The notes below the pieces were generated by a model. The model saw nothing but the letters and a program-made list of their open reading frames with translations. It searched no databases and was not told the DNA's origin. 37,964 bases of DNA from a virus, in IMG/VR virus record IMGVR_UViG_3300022748_000027, positions 1 to 37,964 of that record; one strand, written 5' to 3'. Both the position numbers and the translations under genes were made by a program. Below are positions 21,662-30,055 of this stretch, piece by piece (the stretch's first letter is position 1; each line of letters opens with the position of its first letter).

Positions 21662-24312
21662 ATCCTACGTTTAATTGTGGTTACTTTATGCACTCCGTTG
21701 CGTATCTCGGTGTTGATTACGTTGCCTAAATTATCAATATTTGTTTGATGTACGGGTTTATTTCTCTCTACCGATAATAACTCGCGCAAAAGTGTATTTG
21801 TTTCCTCTAATGCGATATTCTGATTTAATAACACCGCCTTAGGTTGCTCGATGCTTCCGTAGTTGAATAATAGCCCTTTTTGATAGTCATGAAGTATCTG
21901 TGCCGCTTCATCGTTTGAGATGTTGCCAATTTTCGCGTTTTGAGATGGGTTAAAAATACGTTCGTCACCATCTACCGCAATTACATATCCATCCTTACCA
22001 TTATGCACCTTATTTCCTTTCAAATCACGCTCTACTGATTCAGTACCATCGATAAATGAACCACTAACAACCTCGGCAATGGCAGTATCAACGATGGCTT
22101 TTTGTAGTGCCGTGTTCGGGTCAGTCTTAGCATAGCTTGAGAATAGTGAGTAGAACGCAAATATCTTTTGTTGGCGCACCTCACGCTCTTGTTGGCGCTT
22201 CCTTTCCAGTTCTAACTTAGCCGCTTTCTCCTTTTCAAATGCCAAAGTATTATCAAGTCCTCGTTCGGCAAGTCTTTGTTGTTGCTCAATCGCGGTCTCG
22301 TTGGCTTTGGTTTCTCGGTCTAAATAGTCATTGGCTAATTTGTTTTTCTTAGCGTAAGCCGCCTCAACATATTTCTCCAATTTGTCCATCTCGCTAATGG
22401 CTTGTTGGGTAACTTTCTTCTGATTCTCAATATCCTTTTGGTATTGTTCGTATTTCTTTTTAAAGTCCGCCTCTGCCGCTTTTGCTTTCTTCTCTTGTGC
22501 TTTTGCTTCTTCAGCATCCTTTTTATCTTGCGCATCCTTTTCAATCTTAGCTAAATCATTTTGCAATTGTTGATTTGCGGCAAGTATCGCGGCATTTTTT
22601 AATTCTTCAGTAGCTAATGAATCCTCAATTTCTTTAATTTTATCATCATGCCTCTTTTGTGCTTCTGCTTTTCTACGCTTATCCTCATCTTCAATCGATT
22701 TTACTTGTTGTTCTTCGATGTATTTATTGAGTTCTTCCGTATCTTTTTGCATCTGATTCCAAGTATCATCAAATGCTTTTTTCATAGCATCTCTACGTAT
22801 CTTTAATTTTGCTTCCTCATGCTCACGGATACGCTTCAATGCTTCTTCGTTTTCCTTTTTTTCCCTCTCTAATTCTTCTTTTTTCTTTGCTTTTTCTTCG
22901 TTTGTATTCTCTTGCTTCATTAGATTAACCTCATCTTGTTGTTGTTGAAGTAATCCTAAACGCTCTTTTGCTTGTGATTTTTCTAAGTCTTTAATTGCCT
23001 TGTTGAAAGCTATATTTGCTTTCATTTGCTTGTAATCACCAGTATATCGTTCATCCGCAAGTCCTTTTTCTAATTTGAGTATATCAACACCCATATCTTT
23101 AGCAAGTTGAATCTTTTGCTCTGCAAACTTTCGAGCCAAATCACTTCTTTCGTTATTGCTTTTTAATTCAGCAAGTTTCAACTCTCCTTGCGCCTTGGAT
23201 AGCTTACCCATTGCAACCGCCATCTTTACCACATACTCGGCGTGAGCATTAGCGTATTGTCTATAAGCCTTTTCATTTTCTTCAATAGTCTTTTGATTAT
23301 TTACTAATGCCTCATCCAACTTTCGATTAGCATCAATCAAATCATAAACTACATACACAACTGCCGCTATTGCCGCCGCAAGTAGTGTGAGTGGGTTCAT
23401 TAATAACGCCTTTCCCATACTCAATAAAGTACTACCAAGGCTTTTTAATCCATCCGTTACATCTTCAAAATCAATATCCTCTATTACTCCCTTAAATACT
23501 TTTGCTTTATCTGCCGCATCCTTGAAATCCAAATCTTTTATAGAGCCTACCATCTGCCCGAACGCAGTACCTGCTTGTGCCGTTTTACTTTCGTTAGCAA
23601 ATACCGCAGTAGCTTCCTTTGCATCCTTTATTTGGTCGCGTAATTGCCCCGCTTTTTTAGCCGCTTTCTCAAATTCAGCAGTACCAACCTCCATGTTTTG
23701 CATCTCTCGGTTAAGTGCTTTCAACTCCTTAACCGCATTTGGATAGTTTCCTACATTTCGTTGAAATTCACCTACTGATGTTTCAGCCTTGCGTACTTTC
23801 TTGTCAAGTTCCTCAAACTCTTTTCCTAATTGCTTGTAAAGTTTTCCATTATTCCTACCTGTAAACTCTAACTCCTTCAATTGCTTTTTAATCTCAGCAA
23901 GTTGCTTCACACCTTTCGCGTATTCGCCATTTAAAGCATTAAGGCTTCTTTCGGTAGCTTTGTTTTGCTTCTCGATGATTGCTGAATTCTTGATTTCTTC
24001 GCGCTGAGTCTTTAGCTTCTCTTGGTTTAGCTTCTCACTCTGTTGTTGAATCTGTATCTCTGCCTTTGTGAGTTGCTCTTTTTGCTTGATTAAAGTATTG
24101 GTTTCGGCAATGGCTTCGTTTAGCTTCTTCACATCATCGTAGCTTTTCGCCTTGAATGTGGATACAAACTCTTTTTGCGCCGTGAGTGATCCTTTGATTG
24201 TATCTTGCGTTTCCTTGATTACCGCCAATAACTCCTTCGCGCCGTTGGTAGCGTTCTGAAATGCGTCCTTTTCAAATAAGTCATCCTTGCCTAATGCTTT
24301 GCCTTCTGCCAT
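21658..24312 (-). CDS. tape measure protein, 884 aa
   Basis: A long coiled-coil protein rich in Lys, Glu, Gln and Ala, with repeats such as LKELEFTG...EELDKKVRKAETSVGEFQRNVGNYP, a stretch typical of tape measures in this phage group. A hydrophobic segment at about residues 300-330 (MNPLTLLAAAIAAVVYVVYDLI) may pass the membrane during DNA entry. The middle is almost pure charged helix. It is the longest gene, as expected; 884 residues at about 1.5 Å each would suggest a tail near 130 nm (estimate). Confidence 0.9.
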   Translation of the reverse strand: MAEGKALGKDDLFEKDAFQNATNGAKELLAVIKETQDTIKGSLTAQKEFVSTFKAKSYDDVKKLNEAIAETNTLIKQKEQLTKAEIQIQQQSEKLNQEKLKTQREEIKNSAIIEKQNKATERSLNALNGEYAKGVKQLAEIKKQLKELEFTGRNNGKLYKQLGKEFEELDKKVRKAETSVGEFQRNVGNYPNAVKELKALNREMQNMEVGTAEFEKAAKKAGQLRDQIKDAKEATAVFANESKTAQAGTAFGQMVGSIKDLDFKDAADKAKVFKGVIEDIDFEDVTDGLKSLGSTLLSMGKALLMNPLTLLAAAIAAVVYVVYDLIDANRKLDEALVNNQKTIEENEKAYRQYANAHAEYVVKMAVAMGKLSKAQGELKLAELKSNNERSDLARKFAEQKIQLAKDMGVDILKLEKGLADERYTGDYKQMKANIAFNKAIKDLEKSQAKERLGLLQQQQDEVNLMKQENTNEEKAKKKEELEREKKENEEALKRIREHEEAKLKIRRDAMKKAFDDTWNQMQKDTEELNKYIEEQQVKSIEDEDKRRKAEAQKRHDDKIKEIEDSLATEELKNAAILAANQQLQNDLAKIEKDAQDKKDAEEAKAQEKKAKAAEADFKKKYEQYQKDIENQKKVTQQAISEMDKLEKYVEAAYAKKNKLANDYLDRETKANETAIEQQQRLAERGLDNTLAFEKEKAAKLELERKRQQEREVRQQKIFAFYSLFSSYAKTDPNTALQKAIVDTAIAEVVSGSFIDGTESVERDLKGNKVHNGKDGYVIAVDGDERIFNPSQNAKIGNISNDEAAQILHDYQKGLLFNYGSIEQPKAVLLNQNIALEETNTLLRELLSVERNKPVHQTNIDNLGNVINTEIRNGVHKVTTIKRRI

Positions 24313-24758
24313 TATTCTTGTGTTTTAGGTTGTTGTTGTGAGTATGTCTTTATGTACGTATACCATTCAACAACCGATATTTTATGCAAATTTAGTTTAA
24401 ATCCTAACCATTTTTCTAAAATAATCTTCAATTCATCATTAGATAGTGATTTTATCTCAACTAAACGCTCTAATTCTGCTTCTTTTATCTTGATAAATGT
24501 GTTGTTGAACCTATCCCCAGTTATGGCAATCTCGCACTTTAACTCGCATATTTCACGTTGTAGTTCTAATATCTCGCTGAATGTTTCCGATATGCCGAAC
24601 CTATCCACTATCTGCCGTTGGATATTGTCGTATGCCTCTACGATATTGCCGAAAAAACCACGTTTTTTTACGAGGTAACTCAAATTACCATCAACCATCT
24701 GAAAGTAGTTGTACGCAGGCATCGTGTCGATGTTATCGTAGTATTTTGCTCGCCACAT
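24312..24758 (-). CDS. tail assembly protein, chaperone-position, 148 aa
   Basis: Starts MWRAKYYDNIDTMPAYNYFQ. VDGNLSYLVKKRG and later helical charged regions follow. It lies immediately before the tape measure gene, where tail assembly chaperones are found, with a 1-nt overlap. It overlaps the gene before by 26 nt. ATG 24722 is an alternative start, but the N-terminal WRAKYYDNID segment looks genuine. Confidence 0.7.
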   Translation of the reverse strand: MWRAKYYDNIDTMPAYNYFQMVDGNLSYLVKKRGFFGNIVEAYDNIQRQIVDRFGISETFSEILELQREICELKCEIAITGDRFNNTFIKIKEAELERLVEIKSLSNDELKIILEKWLGFKLNLHKISVVEWYTYIKTYSQQQPKTQE

Positions 24759-25194
24759 ATTGTAGTACGATTGGTTTTGCTTGATATAGTAGTTGTTCTT
24801 TGCTCTCTTTGGTAAGTCCTACCACTTGGCTGAACCTATCTTGTAAATCCTCGCCATCTTTTATCGTATTTGCAGTAAGGTATAACTCACCCGCTTTTAG
24901 TTTGGTGCCAAATGTTTGGTAAAATGCACCCGTATCACGTAAAGTTACTCTATTTATCGGTTGGTTCTTTTCTCTTTTGTAGGCAATTGTTCTATTTGCA
25001 TATACATTGCCATATCGTGCGTAAGCAGACCTTAATTCTCGCCCATCTACACCAATACCCTTTTCATACAATTGAACGCTCCTATTCAAACGTATCGCAT
25101 CAAATTGAACCGATTTGTTATCAGTCACAACTTTTAACGCATCCGTTTCGCTTAATTTAAGTGCGTTGCGTGCTATTACCTCAAGCCTCCACAT
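24733..25194 (-). CDS. tail completion-like protein, 153 aa
   Basis: Starts MWRLEVIARNALKLSET. A mixed protein with SVQLYEKGIGVDGREL, YKREKNQPINRVTLRDTGAFYQTF and QLLYQAKPIVLQYV. Its position between tail tube and tape measure suits a tail completion or assembly protein, and the GAFYQTF region resembles those I recall in Bacteroidetes phages. It overlaps the 63-residue gene upstream by 14 nt. Confidence 0.65.
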   Translation of the reverse strand: MWRLEVIARNALKLSETDALKVVTDNKSVQFDAIRLNRSVQLYEKGIGVDGRELRSAYARYGNVYANRTIAYKREKNQPINRVTLRDTGAFYQTFGTKLKAGELYLTANTIKDGEDLQDRFSQVVGLTKESKEQLLYQAKPIVLQYVASKILR

Positions 25195-25372
25195 CTTTGC
25201 TTATCTCTAACCACTTCTTACGCACTTGTCTGTATGCGTTTTTCCAATGAAAGTTCGATAGGTTTTCAAATGCCTCTTTGAAATCGCGCTCGGTGTATTT
25301 TCCGATTGTGTTAACCTCAAACTTATAACCATCAATGGTTATCATCGTGCGTGGTATATTTTTTTCAGTCAT
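25181..25372 (-). CDS. hypothetical protein, 63 aa, with its own promoter
   Basis: ATG 25372 (MTEKNIPRTMITIDGYKF) is preferred to a longer reading from 25438, because that extension runs back through a terminator stem and the promoter. It lies four bases after the -7 box TATATTTG. Small, helical, with KEAFENLSNFHWKNAYRQVRKKW. Unknown function. It begins a second transcriptional unit of the tail region. Confidence 0.7.
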   Translation of the reverse strand: MTEKNIPRTMITIDGYKFEVNTIGKYTERDFKEAFENLSNFHWKNAYRQVRKKWLEISKDVEA

Positions 25373-25376
25373 GGCA

Positions 25377-25408
25377 CAAATATAAAAAATAGCCTCACAT
25401 TTCTGCAA
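25377..25408 (-). promoter_or_regulatory. promoter of the tail sub-operon, TTG-N21-TATATTTG
   Basis: Minus strand: TTG at 25406-25408, then 21 bases, then TATATTTG (25377-25384), a good match to the Bacteroidetes -33/-7 consensus. The start codon ATG 25372 follows four bases after the -7 box. The -33 element lies within the terminator hairpin of the preceding gene. Confidence 0.65.
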
Positions 25409-25416
25409 GGCTATTT
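25387..25416 (-). terminator. terminator after the tail tube gene
   Basis: AAATAGCCT (25387-25395) and AGGCTATTT (25408-25416) form a perfect 9-bp stem with a 12-base loop. On the minus strand the stem is followed by a run of T residues. It lies 28 bp after the stop codon of 25444-26400, giving that gene a separate 3' end. Confidence 0.8.
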
Positions 25417-25443
25417 CAACAAATAAAATATCAAACAAACGAA

Positions 25444-26400
25444 CTATGCCACCGTACCAGTAGTACCAATCATCGTAGTACCATCAAGGCCATTTTTCTT
25501 AACGTATGGTTGTAATACATCAGCAACCGTCTGCGAGGTATACGCTAATGTGTAGCGACCTGCTTGAGAAGTACTTTCAGTAACGCTTGAAAGTGTTACA
25601 TCTGCACCATCGGTTGTATTTCTGATTTTAGAACCCGTACCCGTAACGCTTGATGCAAAATCAACAACAAGTAATCCCTCGACTGGCGAACCATTGATGA
25701 AATCTCCGTACTTGTTGTAAACATCAACAACCATTGAAGTCTGACCCGTAGACACCACGCGAACGTAAGTGTTAATCAAGCCGCTTACCTTAGCTAAGTT
25801 GATGCCCGAAATTGATGATGATAAAATCATTCTCAAATCCTCATCTTTCTCATCCACTCCAAGTTCGAAAGATAACATTACCTTCTGAATGGTTGTGTCG
25901 GTAGTGAATACCAACTTACCATAGAATGACGATGCTTGTACCTCAACCGGGTAAAGTAAGCCGTCATTGTTCTTTACCTTTCCGTAAAGTGAACCATCAG
26001 CATCGATGAAGAAGATACCAAATGATGAGCAACGATTTGAGTTAAGTTGTGAAAGTAACTCTGGACCGCCTTTTAAAATCATCGCGCTGAAGTTTCTAAC
26101 TCCTTGGCGAATGAATACTTTTGAACCATCCTCGAACGTCTCCATTAAAGGGTCGGCACGCTCACCCGTTACGTTTTTCATAGCACCCGTCGGATACCAT
26201 CTTTTTGAATCATCAGCATTGTTTAATAATGCCGTGAAATATGCAGAGTCCAACGTATCAGTTGGGTCAATGCAGTTCTCTGTTCCATCGTTTGCGATAA
26301 GAGGAACGAGAATCAATTGTTTTGTTACGCCGAAAATCGGAACGCAACTCGGAACGCCAGTATTTTGTAAGGCTACTCCGCATGAACATAATGCACTCAT
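25444..26400 (-). CDS. major tail (tube) protein-like, 318 aa
   Basis: Starts MSALCSCGVALQNTG. The body is beta-rich with EDGSKVFIRQGVRNFSAMILKGGPELL, and the C-terminal about 100 residues (INTYVRVVSTGQTSMVVDVYNKYGD...) look like an Ig-like domain as in several tail tube proteins. It is followed by a strong terminator, typical of an abundantly made structural protein. Family identity is inferred from position between connectors and tape measure and from composition. Confidence 0.65.
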   Translation of the reverse strand: MSALCSCGVALQNTGVPSCVPIFGVTKQLILVPLIANDGTENCIDPTDTLDSAYFTALLNNADDSKRWYPTGAMKNVTGERADPLMETFEDGSKVFIRQGVRNFSAMILKGGPELLSQLNSNRCSSFGIFFIDADGSLYGKVKNNDGLLYPVEVQASSFYGKLVFTTDTTIQKVMLSFELGVDEKDEDLRMILSSSISGINLAKVSGLINTYVRVVSTGQTSMVVDVYNKYGDFINGSPVEGLLVVDFASSVTGTGSKIRNTTDGADVTLSSVTESTSQAGRYTLAYTSQTVADVLQPYVKKNGLDGTTMIGTTGTVA

Positions 26401-26431
26401 TTTCTATAAGTATTAATTGTTTGTAAATTGG

Positions 26432-27106
26432 TTAATTGCAACATATCGCACATTTGTTGAAAGCTATTTTAATCAGCAACTCCACGCCGCTAATGTTATC
26501 TGAGAATATTTTGTTTACTACTCCCATCTCGCGCACTTGCCCGAAATTTACATAGTCATTCTGAACGTAAGTGAGATTGTATGCCGCGTTTGTTTTTGCA
26601 TAATTTGATAGGCTAATGATGAACTGACGGATTAAAGCCTTCATTGGTTTAATGGCATTTGTGTAATGATCTCCCGTCAGCCAATTCTTAGGGTCAGCAT
26701 CCACCATGAAATAAATCGCGCAATCACTTTCGAAGTCCACAAAATCCATCTCCGAAGCATAACTCTCGGGTGCATTTAAATGAAGATAAATGAAAGGCAA
26801 TTTATCATTTGACTGCTTTTTCTTGATTAACTCAGCGTTAGTGTCAAGGAAAGTTCCGAAATAATAGTAAGGTGCTTCAAGTGACCATGTTCCGATAGAT
26901 GGCGCAGTAACCGAAGTGATGGTGATTGACTGATTAATGTCTACTGATTCAATCTTGCATCCTTCGATTAGCTTGCCATACGTTGCCCACTTGGTATTAG
27001 TTGTATTCAAACGATATTTATTAGAACCTAATGAATCTATCGTTGTCACCTTTATAGTGCAGTCGATAGTGTCAATGATTGCTTTGATATGCTCGTTTGT
27101 TGTCAT
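26432..27106 (-). CDS. head-tail joining or tail completion protein, 224 aa
   Basis: Starts MTTNEHIKAIIDTIDCTIK and ends KIAFNKCAICCN. The pattern LPFIYLHLNAPES ... DFESDCAIYFMVDADPKNWLTGDHY resembles adaptor/terminator proteins of the HK97-like head-tail junction found between connector and tail tube. It overlaps the upstream connector by 4 nt. The CAICC end is unusual. Confidence 0.6.
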   Translation of the reverse strand: MTTNEHIKAIIDTIDCTIKVTTIDSLGSNKYRLNTTNTKWATYGKLIEGCKIESVDINQSITITSVTAPSIGTWSLEAPYYYFGTFLDTNAELIKKKQSNDKLPFIYLHLNAPESYASEMDFVDFESDCAIYFMVDADPKNWLTGDHYTNAIKPMKALIRQFIISLSNYAKTNAAYNLTYVQNDYVNFGQVREMGVVNKIFSDNISGVELLIKIAFNKCAICCN

Positions 27107-27597
27107 ACTCCAATGTATTCTTTACACATTCCTTTATATTCGGGATAGGTAGTCAAATTATCCTCTATGAATGCTTGAATTGATTTGTACGTTTTAATCG
27201 CGGTATTGTAGTTTTTCTGAAGCGTAGCGTAACTCATTCGTGAGTCTCTGTTGATGCTTCCGTCATTCTCTACGTTACCTTGGATAGAGTTATCTTGCCA
27301 TTGCTCTCTAACATAAAAGAAGAACACCCACCACACTAACATCTGCTTCATGCCGATTGACTGAACAACCTCATCGTTAATGGTTTTAAACCACCACTCA
27401 AAGATGTCCGTAAATCGTTGTGTAGTCGGTATGCCTCCGCTTAAATCATCGAGAAATAATGTCGCTAACTCAACACCTAACAACTCATAGATAAGTTGCA
27501 ACTCATAGGTATCAATAGCACCACCAATCTCGTTTACCGTGTAAACATCGGTTGCAATGATGCTTGAAAAGTCTGATGATGCTATTATTACTCCCAT
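27103..27597 (-). CDS. head-tail connector-like protein, 164 aa
   Basis: Starts MGVIIASSDFSSIIATDVY. IYELLGVELATLFLDDLSGG is the type of motif seen in the connector proteins (gp6-like, DUF6712-type) of Bacteroidetes phages. The rest is helical with WWFKTINDEVVQSIGMKQM. Its position one base after the secreted repeat protein and before the completion protein supports the call. Its start overlaps nothing. Confidence 0.65.
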   Translation of the reverse strand: MGVIIASSDFSSIIATDVYTVNEIGGAIDTYELQLIYELLGVELATLFLDDLSGGIPTTQRFTDIFEWWFKTINDEVVQSIGMKQMLVWWVFFFYVREQWQDNSIQGNVENDGSINRDSRMSYATLQKNYNTAIKTYKSIQAFIEDNLTTYPEYKGMCKEYIGV

Positions 27598-28380
27598 TTA
27601 GTTTGATGCGCTTAAATATCCGCTTAACGTACAACTCATTGTTCCGCTACCGGTATAACTCAATCGGTAATACTTGTAAGGGCTTGATGTAACCGTTAAT
27701 ATTGATGTGTTAGTTGTTTGGTTGGTAACGCTCAAGGTTGTCGCACTTGCATAGCTTGAACTGATAGTAACGAAATTTGTACCATCGTTGCTCACTTGCA
27801 AGGTAACCGTTCCACCCGCAGTACCACTTAATTTGGTTACAACTGGTTGAAAAGATACCTTCTCGTAGTAGTTTGACAAGGTGTATTGAACATAACCGCT
27901 ACCTGTATTCGTGATGGTATCGGAAGTTAATGAGTAATCAGATAACATTGTCTTGTTTACCTTCTCGCTTCTTTGTCCCGATCCAACGAAATAACCCGCA
28001 CAAGTCAATGATTGAGTCGTGTTGTAACCCAAGCAATACAATCTATAATACTGCGCCTTGTTTTGTGTAATAACAAAGATTTTAGTATTGGTAGTTTGAT
28101 TTGAAATATGTAAGGTATCTGTCGCATCTACATCAACGTAGTTTGTGCCATCGTTTGAGTATTGTAGCTTCACCATACCTAATGCAGTACCGCTTACTTT
28201 GGTGATTACTGCTTGAAAAGAACATACCTCATACAACTTTGAGATTGTCAGAGTAACGTAAGATGTAGCGTTGTTGGTTAGCGTTGAACCTGTCATCGTT
28301 TTCGATGTAGCCCCACTTGGTTGTTGTGCATACGTTGCGAATGTCAACAACGTGAATGCAATTGCTAGTATTTTCTTCAT
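27598..28380 (-). CDS. secreted two-repeat protein in the head operon, 260 aa
   Basis: The first 19 residues (MKKILAIAFTLLTFATYAQ) form a textbook Sec signal peptide with an AYAQ-type end. Two similar halves of about 115 residues follow. Shared positions include KTM..., SYVTLTISKLYE / GYVQYTLSNYYE, VSGTALGMVKLQYSNDGTNY / LSGTAGGTVTLQVSNDGTNF, LxxxNQTTNT and YYRL. The LQYSNDGTNY pattern is like sugar-binding or virion decoration domains. A signal peptide in a gene between capsid and connector is strange. It may be exported to the cell surface, or a virion fibre whose leader is cut. It overlaps the 63-residue gene by 4 nt. Confidence 0.7.
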   Translation of the reverse strand: MKKILAIAFTLLTFATYAQQPSGATSKTMTGSTLTNNATSYVTLTISKLYEVCSFQAVITKVSGTALGMVKLQYSNDGTNYVDVDATDTLHISNQTTNTKIFVITQNKAQYYRLYCLGYNTTQSLTCAGYFVGSGQRSEKVNKTMLSDYSLTSDTITNTGSGYVQYTLSNYYEKVSFQPVVTKLSGTAGGTVTLQVSNDGTNFVTISSSYASATTLSVTNQTTNTSILTVTSSPYKYYRLSYTGSGTMSCTLSGYLSASN

Positions 28381-28568
28381 TTTATTTCAACTAATTTTTT
28401 ATGACTTAGTATCTCGGCAATATTCTGAGATACCTCTACTTCATCACCCGCTTTTAATGTACCGAAGTCAGCAATAACTTTAACGATAACAACATCGGTT
28501 GATTGTGAGAATACTACCGCATCAACTGAAGCGGTAGTCTCATCTTCTTGCTTTGCTTTCTTAGCCAT
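28377..28568 (-). CDS. small head-region protein, 63 aa
   Basis: Starts MAKKAKQEDETTASVDAVV. The rest (VIVKVIADFGTLKAGDEVEVSQNIAEILSHKKLVEIK) has the look of a small beta-barrel domain (SH3-like) seen in phage head proteins. It lies two bases after the capsid gene, where decoration or head-tail proteins often sit. Function not certain. Confidence 0.65.
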   Translation of the reverse strand: MAKKAKQEDETTASVDAVVFSQSTDVVIVKVIADFGTLKAGDEVEVSQNIAEILSHKKLVEIK

Positions 28569-28570
28569 TA

Positions 28571-30052
28571 TTATGCCTTGGTTAATGCAGTAATATCAGT
28601 TGAGAATGTACCTTTTACAAAGGCAGTTCTGTTATTGTTCTTAACAACTAACGCACCTCTCCACTCTGCGATGATTGTACGTAAATTCTTAGTCCAGTCA
28701 TCAGAGTCAAGACCCATGTTGATTGTAACTGATTCCTTAGAGTACAATGTTGCAAGGTTGAAGTTACCTACCATGTAAGTACCCGCAGTTACTAAGGTAG
28801 TACCAATCATCGGAACTGCATCTAATGTTAATGTATCACCAATGTAAAGTAATCTGTCGATGTAACGCTTGTCGGTAGCTGATACTTTGTAAAGTTTCAA
28901 CTTCGCGATATCAGTTGGATTCATCAAGATAGCGTTTGGTGCTTCTTGGTTAGCCAATGCGATTTGGTTCATTGCAACAACAAGTACGTCAGCCTCGTTT
29001 GGATTATCAACCGCTAATGCGAAATCTCCCGCAGAGAATGCAGTTGCAACGGTTCTAACACCATTCAATGCAGGTGCAGTACCATCACCCGAATACGCAG
29101 TATTCTCAACATCCAACATCAACATTCTCATCAACTCGTTACGGATTTCTGACTCGATAAAGTCGATATCTTGCAACATCTCAGTTGATACCTTGATGTA
29201 AGCAGTACGCTTAACAACTGATTGAGAAGCAACAACTAAGTCAAAGTCAATTTTGTTTTTAGCCGATCCCTCAGTAGTACCACCCGCAGAACCATCGCGG
29301 TTAGCTTGGTATACCCATGAGATGATGTTTGATGTTGCAGTACCTTTCGCGAATAAGTCAAGTAAACGTACACGACGAGTAGGGATGATGTTAAAGCCTG
29401 GAATACGTTGCTCAACTGGTACATTTCCTCCCGAAATGTTAGTCGACTCTAACATATTAGCCGCCGCCTTAATCTCAAATGATACACCGCTTGATTGCAC
29501 CTCGCTTAAGTTGCTTGATTGTAACGCCTTTAGTTTTGCCATGTTCTCTGCAGTACCTAAAGTTTCTTTGATTGATTGAGCATTGCTCATAATACCTCTG
29601 TCAGCATTGTTCTTGTTTAGCTTCTCAATTGCTAATCCGTATTGCTTCAATGCCGCATTCAATGACTTCATTTGCTCAGCCATGTCTTCTTTGAGTTGCT
29701 TTTGCAAATTCTCGATGTCTTCCTTGCTTGCTTTGTTAGCAATTGCCGCCTCAAGTTCTGCACGTGATGCCGCATTCTTTTGGTTGTAGTACTCAGCTAA
29801 TTCTTCTGCTGATGCCTCTTTGATAAAGTTGTCAAGTTCTTCACCTTTCAACTCTTTGAACTTACCACCCACCATGAATACTGGTGCAGTTGCTAATACT
29901 AATGCCGTGGCTGATTTGTCAGCACTTACGCAGCTAATGGTTAATAACGCTAAAAGGAATACTCCCAAAACTCGCGCTATCGTTTGTTTTCTTTTTGCAA
30001 CACGGATTTTCACTTCATTTGCTCCGCTTGCTTTGTAACTTAACTCTTTCAT
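28571..30052 (-). CDS. major capsid protein, HK97 fold, with N-terminal scaffold and hydrophobic segment
   Basis: 493 residues. Residues about 165-493 are a HK97-type capsid: QRIPGFNIIPTRRVRLLDLFAKG, GSAKNKIDFDLVVASQSVV, STEMLQDIDFIESEIRNEL, EAPNAILMNPTDIAKLKLY and DDWTKNLRTIIAEWRGALVVKN. Residues about 65-160 form a coiled-coil delta domain expected to be removed by the protease encoded next door. Residues 24-63 are strongly hydrophobic (VLGVFLLALLTISCVSA) with a lipobox-like LTISC at residue 41, not expected in a cytoplasmic capsid precursor. Confidence 0.85.
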   Translation of the reverse strand: MKELSYKASGANEVKIRVAKRKQTIARVLGVFLLALLTISCVSADKSATALVLATAPVFMVGGKFKELKGEELDNFIKEASAEELAEYYNQKNAASRAELEAAIANKASKEDIENLQKQLKEDMAEQMKSLNAALKQYGLAIEKLNKNNADRGIMSNAQSIKETLGTAENMAKLKALQSSNLSEVQSSGVSFEIKAAANMLESTNISGGNVPVEQRIPGFNIIPTRRVRLLDLFAKGTATSNIISWVYQANRDGSAGGTTEGSAKNKIDFDLVVASQSVVKRTAYIKVSTEMLQDIDFIESEIRNELMRMLMLDVENTAYSGDGTAPALNGVRTVATAFSAGDFALAVDNPNEADVLVVAMNQIALANQEAPNAILMNPTDIAKLKLYKVSATDKRYIDRLLYIGDTLTLDAVPMIGTTLVTAGTYMVGNFNLATLYSKESVTINMGLDSDDWTKNLRTIIAEWRGALVVKNNNRTAFVKGTFSTDITALTKA

Positions 30053-30055
30053 TTT

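Noticed and set aside
22335-22544. 69-codon minus-strand ORF rich in Lys/Arg
   Set aside because: It is an alternate frame of the Lys/Glu/Ala-rich coiled-coil part of the tape measure gene.
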